Assembly: GCF_000702665.1 (NCBI RefSeq)
Contig: NZ_JNJA01000001.1
Span: forward strand, 310,001 to 374,000
DNA: 64,000 nt
Direction: 5' to 3'
Origin: Solidesulfovibrio alcoholivorans DSM 5433
Lineage (GTDB): Bacteria; Desulfobacterota; Desulfovibrionia; Desulfovibrionales; Desulfovibrionaceae
Within the stretch, counting starts at the first letter, position 1. The number at the start of each line of letters is the position of its first letter. This document shows, in pieces, positions 41,910 through 48,295 of this stretch. The translations under genes were made by a program, and so were the position numbers. The notes beneath the pieces were generated by a model. It searched no databases, was not told the DNA's origin, and was given only the letters and a program-made list of their open reading frames with translations.

Positions 41910-42695
41910 CTACTTCCCCAGGGCCCGCTCCAGGGCCGCCGCCAGCTCCTGCGGTTCAAAGGGCTTGGTGACGTATTCGTCCATGCCGGCTTCGAAACCC
42001 AGTTCCCGGTCCGCGTCCATGGCATAGGCCGTCAACGCCACCACCGGAATGGCGGCGTCGAGGTCGGGCACGTGGCCCGCGCGGATCATCCGCGTGGCGT
42101 CCAGGCCGTTCAGGCGTGGCATCTGGATATCCATGAGCACCAGATCAAAGCGTTCGCGGCCGAGCAGGGCCAGGGCTTCGCGGCCGTCGGCGGCAGTCTG
42201 CACGGAGTGTCCGAGCTTTTGCAGGGCGCGCACGGTGAAGATGCGGTTGACCGGCTCGTCCTCGGCCAGAAGGATGCGCAACCCGGCCCTTGCCCCGGCG
42301 CAAGCCGGGGTATCGGGCGCGGGCGGCGGGGCGGGCTTGCCCCGGGCCGGCACGCCGCTCGGGCGTGGGGCCACGGTCGAACGGGCCACCGGACAGCCGG
42401 ACAAGTCGAGCAGCTTGTCGATGCGTTCCTGCAGCAGCGCGGCGGATTGCAGGATCGTGGCCAGCCCTTCCCGCATCTCGCCGTCCGCGGCCTTGTCGAG
42501 CAGCAGCCGGGTCATGTCGATGATGGCGCCAAGGGGCGTGCGCAGCCCATAGCCACGGTCAGCCGCCAGCCGTCCCGTCGCCGCGCATTGTGTCCCGGCG
42601 TCACCTGCGGCAGGCACGCACGATTCCCCGGCAGCATCGCGCTTGCGCGGCGAGCCGCTTTCCGGCGTGTCCGTGTCCTTGGAAAATCCGGTCAT
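41910..42695 (-). CDS. Receiver-domain protein with degenerate HisKA-like helix
   Basis: The 261-residue protein has a HisKA-like dimerisation segment at residues 45-100 and a complete receiver domain from residue 138. The receiver keeps Glu145-Asp146, the phosphoacceptor Asp189 (LVLMDIQMPRLNG), Thr222 and Lys244. In the HisKA segment the usual HELRTPL reads YGLRTPLGAI, so the phosphate-accepting histidine is replaced by tyrosine, and no ATPase domain follows. It looks like a truncated hybrid kinase that works as a stand-alone receiver. It lies inside the prophage region on the opposite strand, so it is either cargo or a host relic. Confidence 0.75.
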   Translation of the reverse strand: MTGFSKDTDTPESGSPRKRDAAGESCVPAAGDAGTQCAATGRLAADRGYGLRTPLGAIIDMTRLLLDKAADGEMREGLATILQSAALLQERIDKLLDLSGCPVARSTVAPRPSGVPARGKPAPPPAPDTPACAGARAGLRILLAEDEPVNRIFTVRALQKLGHSVQTAADGREALALLGRERFDLVLMDIQMPRLNGLDATRMIRAGHVPDLDAAIPVVALTAYAMDADRELGFEAGMDEYVTKPFEPQELAAALERALGK

Positions 42696-42744
42696 GCTCG
42701 GCCTCACCCGGCGATGCGCCCGGCGCACCGCGATTGTGGCGCGC

Positions 42745-43098
42745 TTACGCGCCGTCGCGCCGGCGGCAGAACTGATCGCACAAATCCACGGCCCGCTCCA
42801 GGATCGCACCGCAACCGTTGGTCAGGTTGTCCACGTAGAGCGCATTGTACGTCTGCCGGCACATGGCCAGACAGCTTCGCAGGTCCGCTGGCGCGGCCGC
42901 CAGTTCCTTGCGGTAAAGCAGGCAGATAGGATCGGAAATGCATGCCCCCGGCGTCGGCAGGGCCGAGCAGAATTCGTAATATTCCTTCACGGACATGGGC
43001 GGCGCAAGGGTTGCGCCGTCCGACTGCGCCGCCTGGCGGCCGGCACAGCCGCAAACGAGAAACATCGCGCCGACAATAAGCAGCATACGCAGGGACAT
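42745..43098 (-). CDS. Cysteine-rich small lipoprotein
   Basis: The function is not recognised. The 117-residue product has a lipoprotein signal (SLRMLLIVGAMFLVCGCAG) with a VCGC lipobox, so Cys18 would be lipidated. The mature part has about eight cysteines (for example FCSALPTPGACISDPICLLY and CLAMCRQTYN), suggesting a disulfide-stabilised periplasmic domain. AAAGGAG lies nine bases before ATG 43098. It reads toward the receiver gene 49 bases further on and may share its transcript. It lies within the prophage interval but on the non-phage strand. Confidence 0.7.
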   Translation of the reverse strand: MSLRMLLIVGAMFLVCGCAGRQAAQSDGATLAPPMSVKEYYEFCSALPTPGACISDPICLLYRKELAAAPADLRSCLAMCRQTYNALYVDNLTNGCGAILERAVDLCDQFCRRRDGA

Positions 43099-43265
43099 GG
43101 GCGTCTCCTTTCGGCCATTGTCGCAAGAAAATGCCCTATGGGGCACCCCTTGTAAAGACGGGCGCTTTCGAATTCCCGCCTGCAATAGGCGTATTTATTT
43201 TTGACATAGACTGGCTGGTCACTGTCCGCCTTCCATGGTCACCTCGGACCCAAGGAAGGTGCACC

Positions 43266-43511
43266 ATGAACACGAACTCGACTTTGCCGGCCTTTTCCGG
43301 CGACCTGCGCGGCGCGGTCCTTTCCAGCTACGCCAACGTGGCCGAGGATGGGACCATCTGTTTCGTTTCCGACAAGATCTACCGGACCTGCGACGCCTGC
43401 GGCACGGTGTTCGCCGGCTCGGCCTACCGGACGCCGTTTTCCGGGCCGCCGGCCTGCCCCTTCTGCGGCGGCCCGGACTGCACCCCAATCTTCAGGGGGC
43501 TGCCGTCATGA
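43266..43511 (+). CDS. Small zinc-ribbon protein of the prophage
   Basis: The 81-residue product has two cysteine pairs, CDACGTVF and CPFCGGPDC, that make a zinc ribbon, and no other recognisable domain. AGGAAGG precedes the ATG. Its stop overlaps the next start (ATGA-type, 43508-43511), so it begins a run of coupled small phage genes. Such small zinc-ribbon proteins are common in the early or lysis regions of phages, without a known role. ATG 43266 is chosen because the in-frame extension upstream is unsupported. Confidence 0.7.
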   Translation: MNTNSTLPAFSGDLRGAVLSSYANVAEDGTICFVSDKIYRTCDACGTVFAGSAYRTPFSGPPACPFCGGPDCTPIFRGLPS

Positions 43512-43750
43512 CCGCAGCGGACAAGTTCCTTTCGCGCAAGCTCCTGGCCGCGCTGTGCTCCGTGGCCGTCATCGCCGTCAACCGCAAGTGGGGCCTTGGC
43601 CTTGGCGACGAAGACATCCGGGCCATTTCCGAGATCGCGCTCACGGCTATCGGCTCCCAGGCCGGCATCGACCTGGCCGAACGCCTGCTTCCAAGCCGCA
43701 ACCGCGCCCCGGCAGACACCGCCGCCGCCGGAGACGCCCATGCCTCCTGA
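43508..43750 (+). CDS. Holin-like small phage membrane protein
   Basis: The 80-residue product has one hydrophobic helix (KLLAALCSVAVIAVNRKWGL), a second amphipathic segment (AISEIALTAIGSQAGIDLAE) and a charged C terminus, the general shape of small phage holins. No family is certain. Its start overlaps the upstream zinc-ribbon stop and its end overlaps the next start by 11 bases, as in a compact lysis cassette. No endolysin gene is present nearby, so lysis is only suggested. Confidence 0.6.
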   Translation: MTAADKFLSRKLLAALCSVAVIAVNRKWGLGLGDEDIRAISEIALTAIGSQAGIDLAERLLPSRNRAPADTAAAGDAHAS

Positions 43751-44009
43751 CCAGATGTTCCTGCCGGCCTGGATCGCGTTCCTGGTCGGGCTGGTCATGT
43801 TCTTCACACGCAAGTGGGTCAGCGACGTGGCCCGGGCCATCGACGGCCTGGACGCGCGCCTGCGCGCCCTGGAGAAAACGCAGACCGACTGCCGTGTGGA
43901 ACTGGCCCGCGGCTACGCGACCCGGGTGGAGATGGAACGCGTGTCCGAGCGGCTGGAAAACCACGCCACGCGGCTCGCCGTGCTGGAAGAACGCGATTTG
44001 GCCGCCTAG
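43740..44009 (+). CDS. Membrane-anchored coiled-coil phage protein (spanin-like topology)
   Basis: The 89-residue product has one N-terminal membrane helix (LPAWIAFLVGLVMFF) and a coiled-coil tail (LDARLRALEKTQTDCRVELA, then ERVSERLENHATRLAVLEER). This is the topology of an inner-membrane spanin or of a phage accessory protein; no sequence family can be named. It overlaps the holin-like gene by 11 bases, which supports co-translation. Confidence 0.6.
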   Translation: MPPDQMFLPAWIAFLVGLVMFFTRKWVSDVARAIDGLDARLRALEKTQTDCRVELARGYATRVEMERVSERLENHATRLAVLEERDLAA

Positions 44010-44050
44010 GCCGGTCCATGCCCGCCTGCCCCAGGCGACCGGAGAATCCC

Positions 44051-44173
44051 ATGCCAAAACCCGCGCCCCTGACCGTCAGCCTCGACGGCCTGCTTTCCCT
44101 CAACCCCCACCTGACCCTGGCCGACATCCTCGCCCTGCTGCACTGGACCGGGCCTTCGAACCGCCTGCATTGA
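44051..44173 (+). CDS. Very small phage ORF (40 residues)
   Basis: GGAG is six bases before the ATG. The product is PKPAPLTVSLDGLLSLNPHL followed by TLADILALLHWTGPSNRLH, with no recognisable domain. It fits between the coiled-coil protein and small terminase genes with short spacers. The ribosome-binding site and position make translation likely, but without conservation data it remains a candidate. Confidence 0.45.
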   Translation: MPKPAPLTVSLDGLLSLNPHLTLADILALLHWTGPSNRLH

Positions 44174-44208
44174 GCGTTTCCCCCAGCTTTTCACGCGGAG
44201 CCGCACGC

Positions 44209-44793
44209 ATGACGCAAGCACCCGGCGAAAAACGCCTCACGGACCGCCAACGGCGATTCGTGGAGGAATACCTGATCGACCTCAAGGCAGGCGCGGCAGC
44301 CGCACGCGCTGGCTACAGCGCCAAAAGCGCCGAGACCCTGGGCACAAGGCTGCGCAACCTGCCCCATGTGCACGCCGCCATCGAGGCGGCCATGGCCGAA
44401 CGGCGCAGGCGCGTCGGCATCACTCAGGATCGGGTGGTGACGGAACTGGCCCGTCTCGCCTTTGCCGACATCCATGATTTCGCGGACTGGGACAACCACG
44501 ACGTGACGCTTAAGCCCGCACGCGACCTGACGCCCGATCAAACGGCCTGCGTGGCGGAGATCGTGCAGACCCCGGGCAAGGGCCTGCGTATCAAGCTCCA
44601 CGGCAAGACGCAGGCCCTGGCCGCCCTGGCCAGGCACCTGGGATCCAAGGAGAGGACGGAGGAGGGCAGGGAGGTCGCGCCCGCGATCACGGTGGTCACC
44701 TGCGTGCCGCCCCCGGACCTGCCGCCGGACGAACGCCTGTGCCAGGGGCCGCCTTCCCAGGCAGGGGAGGGCGGTGCGGCCGGGAATCCCTAA
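44209..44793 (+). CDS. Phage terminase small subunit
   Basis: The 194-residue protein is of the Terminase_2 type, with the N-terminal LTDRQRRFVEEYLIDLKAGA and AARAGYSAKSAETLGTRLR, a helix-turn-helix that recognises the packaging site. The C-terminal part is variable. It should recruit the large subunit to phage DNA. GGAG is eight bases before the ATG. The large subunit gene follows 440 bases later, separated by a gene on the other strand, an unusual interruption since the two are normally adjacent. Confidence 0.9.
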   Translation: MTQAPGEKRLTDRQRRFVEEYLIDLKAGAAAARAGYSAKSAETLGTRLRNLPHVHAAIEAAMAERRRRVGITQDRVVTELARLAFADIHDFADWDNHDVTLKPARDLTPDQTACVAEIVQTPGKGLRIKLHGKTQALAALARHLGSKERTEEGREVAPAITVVTCVPPPDLPPDERLCQGPPSQAGEGGAAGNP

Positions 44794-45116
44794 ATTCCGG
44801 ATTGCGCCGGGCCGGAAGACGTGTCTGCGCCGGCTCCGGCTTCTGCGGATGCGCCTGCGTCGCAACAGGCTTTTCGACCCGGCCCGGCATCCGTCGCTAG
44901 CGCCTGACGTTCGCTCTGGCGCAACAAAACCACAGCCATGAGTCTGTCCGATGCGGCGTCCGGAACCGGCTGCGGCGCGTTCTTCGCGGCCGCGAGCACG
45001 CGGCCGTAGCCCCGCGCCGGTTCCTGGCGCGAGGCGACCGTGCTGCCGCCGACAAGGGCCGCGACCGCAAGGACCGCGACCAACGCCACTTTGCAAGCCC
45101 GCTGGCGCATTGCCAT
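44790..45116 (-). CDS. Signal-anchored hypothetical protein between the terminase genes
   Basis: The 108-residue product has an N-terminal hydrophobic helix (ACKVALVAVLAVAALVGGST) as a signal peptide or anchor, a helical middle (PDAASDRLMAVVLLRQSERQ) and a tail with CCDAGASAEAGAGADTSS. Its ribosome-binding site AAGGAGAG is well placed five bases before the ATG. It overlaps the stop of the small terminase gene convergently. The family is unknown. Being on the strand opposite to the packaging genes, it may be a cargo gene; a spurious frame cannot be excluded. Confidence 0.5.
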   Translation of the reverse strand: MAMRQRACKVALVAVLAVAALVGGSTVASRQEPARGYGRVLAAAKNAPQPVPDAASDRLMAVVLLRQSERQALATDAGPGRKACCDAGASAEAGAGADTSSGPAQSGI

Positions 45117-45233
45117 GACAGCTCTCCTTCACAAGCGAGAACGCTTTGTCGCAATGCCGATGCCCAAATCGTGCCAGCCTGCGCATCCTGCAATTTCAAT
45201 GGGTTGTCTTTACCTCTTGTAAACAGGTACTCC

Positions 45234-46697
45234 ATGCAGCGTAATAATGTCGATATTTCGGAACGGTCGGTCGCTCCAAACCGCACCGTGGCCCTCGACT
45301 ATGCGCCTCAGCCCAGGCAGGCCGCCTTGCACGCCTGCGCGGCCAACGAAATCCTTTTCGGCGGCGCGGCCGGACCGGGCAAAAGCCATGCCCTGCGCTT
45401 CGAGGCCCTGCTTTCCTGCCTGCGCGTACCGGGCCTCCAGGCCTATCTCTTCCGGCGCACGACCCCGGAACTCGAGCGCAACCACATCCGCCCGGCCCTG
45501 GGCCAGTTCCCCAAGGCCCTTTTCCGCTACGTCGCCTCGAAACGCCGCTTCGAATTCCATAACGGCGCAAGCCTCTCTTTTTGCGGCTGCCCGCGCGAGG
45601 CCGACGTCTTCGCCTACCAGGGCGTGGAAATCCATTTGCTGCTCATCGACGAACTGACGCACTTCACCGAATTCCAGTACGACTTCCTGCGCGGACGGCT
45701 GCGCTGCGCCCTCGACGTGCCGCCGGCCTACCGCCACAAGATTCCCGGCATCGTCTGCGCCTCCAACCCCGGCGGCCCGGGGCACGGCTTCGTCAAGGCG
45801 CGCTTCGTGGACTTCGCCCCGCCCCTGACCCCGCGCCGCGCCCCGGACGCGGAAGGAGGCATGCTGCGCTGCTTCATCCCCGGCCGCCTGGCCGACAACC
45901 CCATCCTTTTGGCTCGGGACCCGGGCTACGCCAAACGCCTGGAGGCCCTGCCCGAGCCCTACCGCAGCGCCTACCGCGACGGCGACTGGGACGTGTTTTT
46001 GGGCCAGGCCTTCGCCTTCAACCGTCGTCTCCACGTGGTTCCGGCCATGCCTGTTCCCGCCTACGCGCCGCTTTTCATGACCTTCGACTGGGGCTACGGC
46101 GCGCCGTTTTCCGTGGGCTGGTGGTGGGTGGATGCTGACGGCAGGCTGCTGCGCTTCGCCGAGTGGTACGGCTGGAACGGCTCGCCCAACCAGGGCCTGC
46201 GCCTGACCGATTCGCGCATCGCCGCAGGCATCAGGGAACGCGAGTCGGGACTCGGCATCGCCGGCCGGGCCATCACCCGCCTGGCCGGACCGGACTGTTT
46301 CGCGCGCAAACCAGACTACCGGGGCGGCGGCCAGGGGCCGAGCACGGCGGAAACCTTCGCCCTGGAAGGCGTCCATCTCGCTCCCGGAGACCCCTCGCGT
46401 ACCGCCAAGATCCGCCAGTTCCACGAGCGGCTGCGCCCTCGCGAGGACGGCGCGCCCATGCTCGTGGTCTCCGACGCCTGCACGCAGTTCATTCGCACCA
46501 TCCCCCAGCTCGTCACGGACAGGCGCAACGTGGAGGATATCGACACCACGGGCGAGGACCACATCTACGACGAGGCCTGCCACGTCTGCATGGCTCGCCC
46601 CCTGCCGCTCGAGGCCTTGCCCGCGGCGCGCCGGTCCGCGGCGCGCATCATCGACGCCGTGACAGCCGGAAACCCTTACCCCCAGGAGGCTCCATGA
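45234..46697 (+). CDS. Phage terminase large subunit
   Basis: The 487-residue ATPase-nuclease packages phage DNA. Walker A is FGGAAGPGKSHALR near residue 42, Walker B is LLLIDELTHF near 138 and motif III is VCASNPGGPGHGF. The nuclease part has an early FDWGYGAPFSVGWWW (with the first RuvC-like aspartate), MLVVSDACTQFIRTIPQL and ends with a TGEDHIYDEACH segment. All motifs are intact, so it could be functional. Start 45234 follows an AGG; an in-frame start at 45171 lacks support. It overlaps the next gene by four bases (ATGA). Confidence 0.92.
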   Translation: MQRNNVDISERSVAPNRTVALDYAPQPRQAALHACAANEILFGGAAGPGKSHALRFEALLSCLRVPGLQAYLFRRTTPELERNHIRPALGQFPKALFRYVASKRRFEFHNGASLSFCGCPREADVFAYQGVEIHLLLIDELTHFTEFQYDFLRGRLRCALDVPPAYRHKIPGIVCASNPGGPGHGFVKARFVDFAPPLTPRRAPDAEGGMLRCFIPGRLADNPILLARDPGYAKRLEALPEPYRSAYRDGDWDVFLGQAFAFNRRLHVVPAMPVPAYAPLFMTFDWGYGAPFSVGWWWVDADGRLLRFAEWYGWNGSPNQGLRLTDSRIAAGIRERESGLGIAGRAITRLAGPDCFARKPDYRGGGQGPSTAETFALEGVHLAPGDPSRTAKIRQFHERLRPREDGAPMLVVSDACTQFIRTIPQLVTDRRNVEDIDTTGEDHIYDEACHVCMARPLPLEALPAARRSAARIIDAVTAGNPYPQEAP

Positions 46698-46912
46698 ATC
46701 CCGTATCCTTCGATCCGGCATTTGCCTTACTCGTCCTTTTGGTCGCGCTTTTCTTTCTGCTGCTCGGCTGGCGGCTCGGTCGCGAAAGCGCAGACCGGCC
46801 CATGTTCGACTTTCCGCTCTTTTCCGCCGCGCGGCAGGACACAGACACCCCGGATGACGCCTGGGAGGCGGCCGAAGAAGAGGAAAACCTCTTTCCCCCG
46901 CGTCGATTTTAG
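46694..46912 (+). CDS. Small membrane protein coupled to the terminase gene
   Basis: The 72-residue product has one membrane helix (FALLVLLVALFFLLLGWRLG) and an acidic tail (DTPDDAWEAAEEEENLFPP). Its ATG overlaps the stop of the terminase gene (ATGA), so it is co-translated. No family is recognised. In complete phages the portal gene would be expected next, but the transcript ends here. Confidence 0.65.
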   Translation: MNPVSFDPAFALLVLLVALFFLLLGWRLGRESADRPMFDFPLFSAARQDTDTPDDAWEAAEEEENLFPPRRF

Positions 46913-47193
46913 CGGCGTTGCGCGTTTCATTTTCATTCACCCGGAACCCGAGTGTATCCGGAGCATACAGCGTATCCACCCCGAACCCGGGTTCTGTATG
47001 GTTTCTATCCATCTCGGGAGAGAGGTTTCGGCCCGGCATTTTGCAGCAACACATCAATATCATGCAGAAATTATAGTTGGCATGAACCATGCTTTCCCAG
47101 GAACAACCGCGGACACGGAGGCCGGCAAGGCCACACCACCCGCGGCACTGCGAAACAATTCGGCCACGGCCGACAAACCCTGGAGGAACTTCC
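46913..47193. other. Non-coding junction at the right end of the prophage region
   Basis: No gene is seen. The stretch holds the palindrome GAACCCGGGTTC (46983-46994) and two GTATCC copies, and a related GGAACCCGAGTGTATCC lies just upstream of it. These could be an operator or a former attachment region, but no direct repeat with the left edge (near 40620) was found. The ribosome-binding site GGAGG for the next gene lies at its end. Confidence 0.4.
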
Positions 47194-47655
47194 ATGCAAC
47201 GCAAGACTTTCGGCATCGCCCTCGCGGCTCTGGCTACCCTGGCGCTCACTTCTTCCCTGGCCCTGGCGCGGCCCGGCAGCGGCCCCGGCGCAGGCAGGGG
47301 ATACGGCCCCGGCGACTGCCCCGGCTACGGCGCCGGAGCCATGGCACGCCTGACCCCGGAACAGCAGGCCACCTTCCAGAAGCTGCATGACGCCTATGCC
47401 GCCAAGACCGCACAGCTGCGCGCTGACCTCGGCGTCAAGCGGGCCGAACTCAACGCCCTGGCCATCACCCAGAACCCCGATCAGGCCAAGATCACCGACC
47501 TCACCAAGCAGATCGGCGACATCGAAGGCAAGCTGCTCGCCGAGCGGACCCAGTTCCGCATCCAGGTGAGCAAGGAAGTCGGCCCGAACGTCATGGGCGG
47601 CTACCACCATCGCGGCATGATGGGCGGCGGCACCGGCTGCGGCGGCAACTGGTAG
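47194..47655 (+). CDS. ZraP/Spy-like periplasmic metal-sensor/chaperone protein
   Basis: The 153-residue protein has a signal peptide (RKTFGIALAALATLALTSSLALA) and a heavy-metal-sensor/Spy-like helical core with the LTPEQQATFQKLHDAY motif and ELNALAITQNPDQAKITDLT. The tail is histidine, methionine, glycine and cysteine rich (YHHRGMMGGGTGCGG), as in ZraP-type zinc-binding proteins. It likely binds zinc or another metal and buffers envelope stress in the periplasm. GGAGG lies well before the ATG, and a strong terminator follows, so it is a single-gene unit. No ZraSR-type regulators are adjacent. Confidence 0.85.
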   Translation: MQRKTFGIALAALATLALTSSLALARPGSGPGAGRGYGPGDCPGYGAGAMARLTPEQQATFQKLHDAYAAKTAQLRADLGVKRAELNALAITQNPDQAKITDLTKQIGDIEGKLLAERTQFRIQVSKEVGPNVMGGYHHRGMMGGGTGCGGNW

Positions 47656-47667
47656 GCGAGAATTTAC

Positions 47668-47702
47668 AGCGGGGTCGGTCATGCGGCCGGCCCCGCTTTT
47701 TT
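47668..47702 (+). terminator. Intrinsic terminator of the ZraP-like gene
   Basis: AGCGGGG-T-CGG pairs with CCG-G-CCCCGCT around a short loop and is followed by six T residues. It begins 12 bases past the stop. Confidence 0.85.
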
Positions 47703-47734
47703 CACAAAACCGGGGCAAACCCGAGGAGCAACCC

Positions 47735-48034
47735 ATGCGGACCACCCTTGCAAATGCCGTATCCCTCGGTGGCGGCAGCATGTTGTATGGTCCGCTGCTC
47801 TTGGTTATACTCGCCGTAGCGCTCATTATCGTCTGCATTGTGATCGTCTTGCACAGGCGCGATGTGCAACAGCGCACAAAACATTCCAATAGCGCCAAGG
47901 CCGACCGTGAAGACGCTCTGCGACTACTGCGTGTGAGGTTTGCCTCAGGCAGCATCAGCCAGGATGAATTCGAACGTCTGCGCCATGCCGTGGCAAATGA
48001 ACAAGAGGAATGCCTCCTGCGGCCAAAGGGCTAG
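47735..48034 (+). CDS. SHOCT domain membrane protein
   Basis: The 99-residue protein has a membrane helix (LYGPLLLVILAVALIIVCIV) and a C-terminal SHOCT domain (EDALRLLRVRFASGSISQDE then FERLRHAV), a short module that joins membrane proteins to partner domains. GAGGAG precedes the ATG. It follows the ZraP-like gene after its terminator, so it has its own promoter. A shared metal or envelope-stress role is possible, since SHOCT and Spy/ZraP genes often sit together. Confidence 0.85.
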   Translation: MRTTLANAVSLGGGSMLYGPLLLVILAVALIIVCIVIVLHRRDVQQRTKHSNSAKADREDALRLLRVRFASGSISQDEFERLRHAVANEQEECLLRPKG

Positions 48035-48190
48035 CGACATCTGGAATCCCCGAAGGGCATCACTCTTCCGCAATGACTTGCTGGAGTAGCAGTCAGATTT
48101 CCAAAGTGTTGGCAATCGACGAAGCGACCCCTGCCTTCGTTGTCAGCATAAAGCGCGGCAACATCCCTCACGCCTTCTGCTCGCGCACAC

Positions 48191-48222
48191 GCCCGAAGCG
48201 GTTTTACCGCTTCGGGCTTTTT
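48191..48222 (+). terminator. Intrinsic terminator after the SHOCT gene
   Basis: GCCCGAAGCGG and CCGCTTCGGGC form an 11-base perfect stem with a five-base loop and are followed by five T residues. It lies about 156 bases beyond the SHOCT stop, leaving a long 3' tail that could also be a small RNA. Confidence 0.9.
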
Positions 48223-48295
48223 ATGAACCGATGACAAAGGGCCACGACACTGCTAAGCTCGCGAGAATTCCCTTTTGACACCCAAAGGAGACGCC

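Noticed and set aside
43201-43228. TTGACA as a possible promoter of the small phage genes
   Set aside because: No acceptable -10 element lies 16-18 bases downstream.
40620-47193. Attachment-site direct repeats flanking the prophage region
   Set aside because: The left AT-rich edge and the right junction share no direct repeat longer than a few bases by eye.
45210-47249. Long minus-strand frame across the terminase gene
   Set aside because: The plus-strand terminase has all ATPase and nuclease motifs; the antisense frame is compositionally an artefact of high third-position GC.
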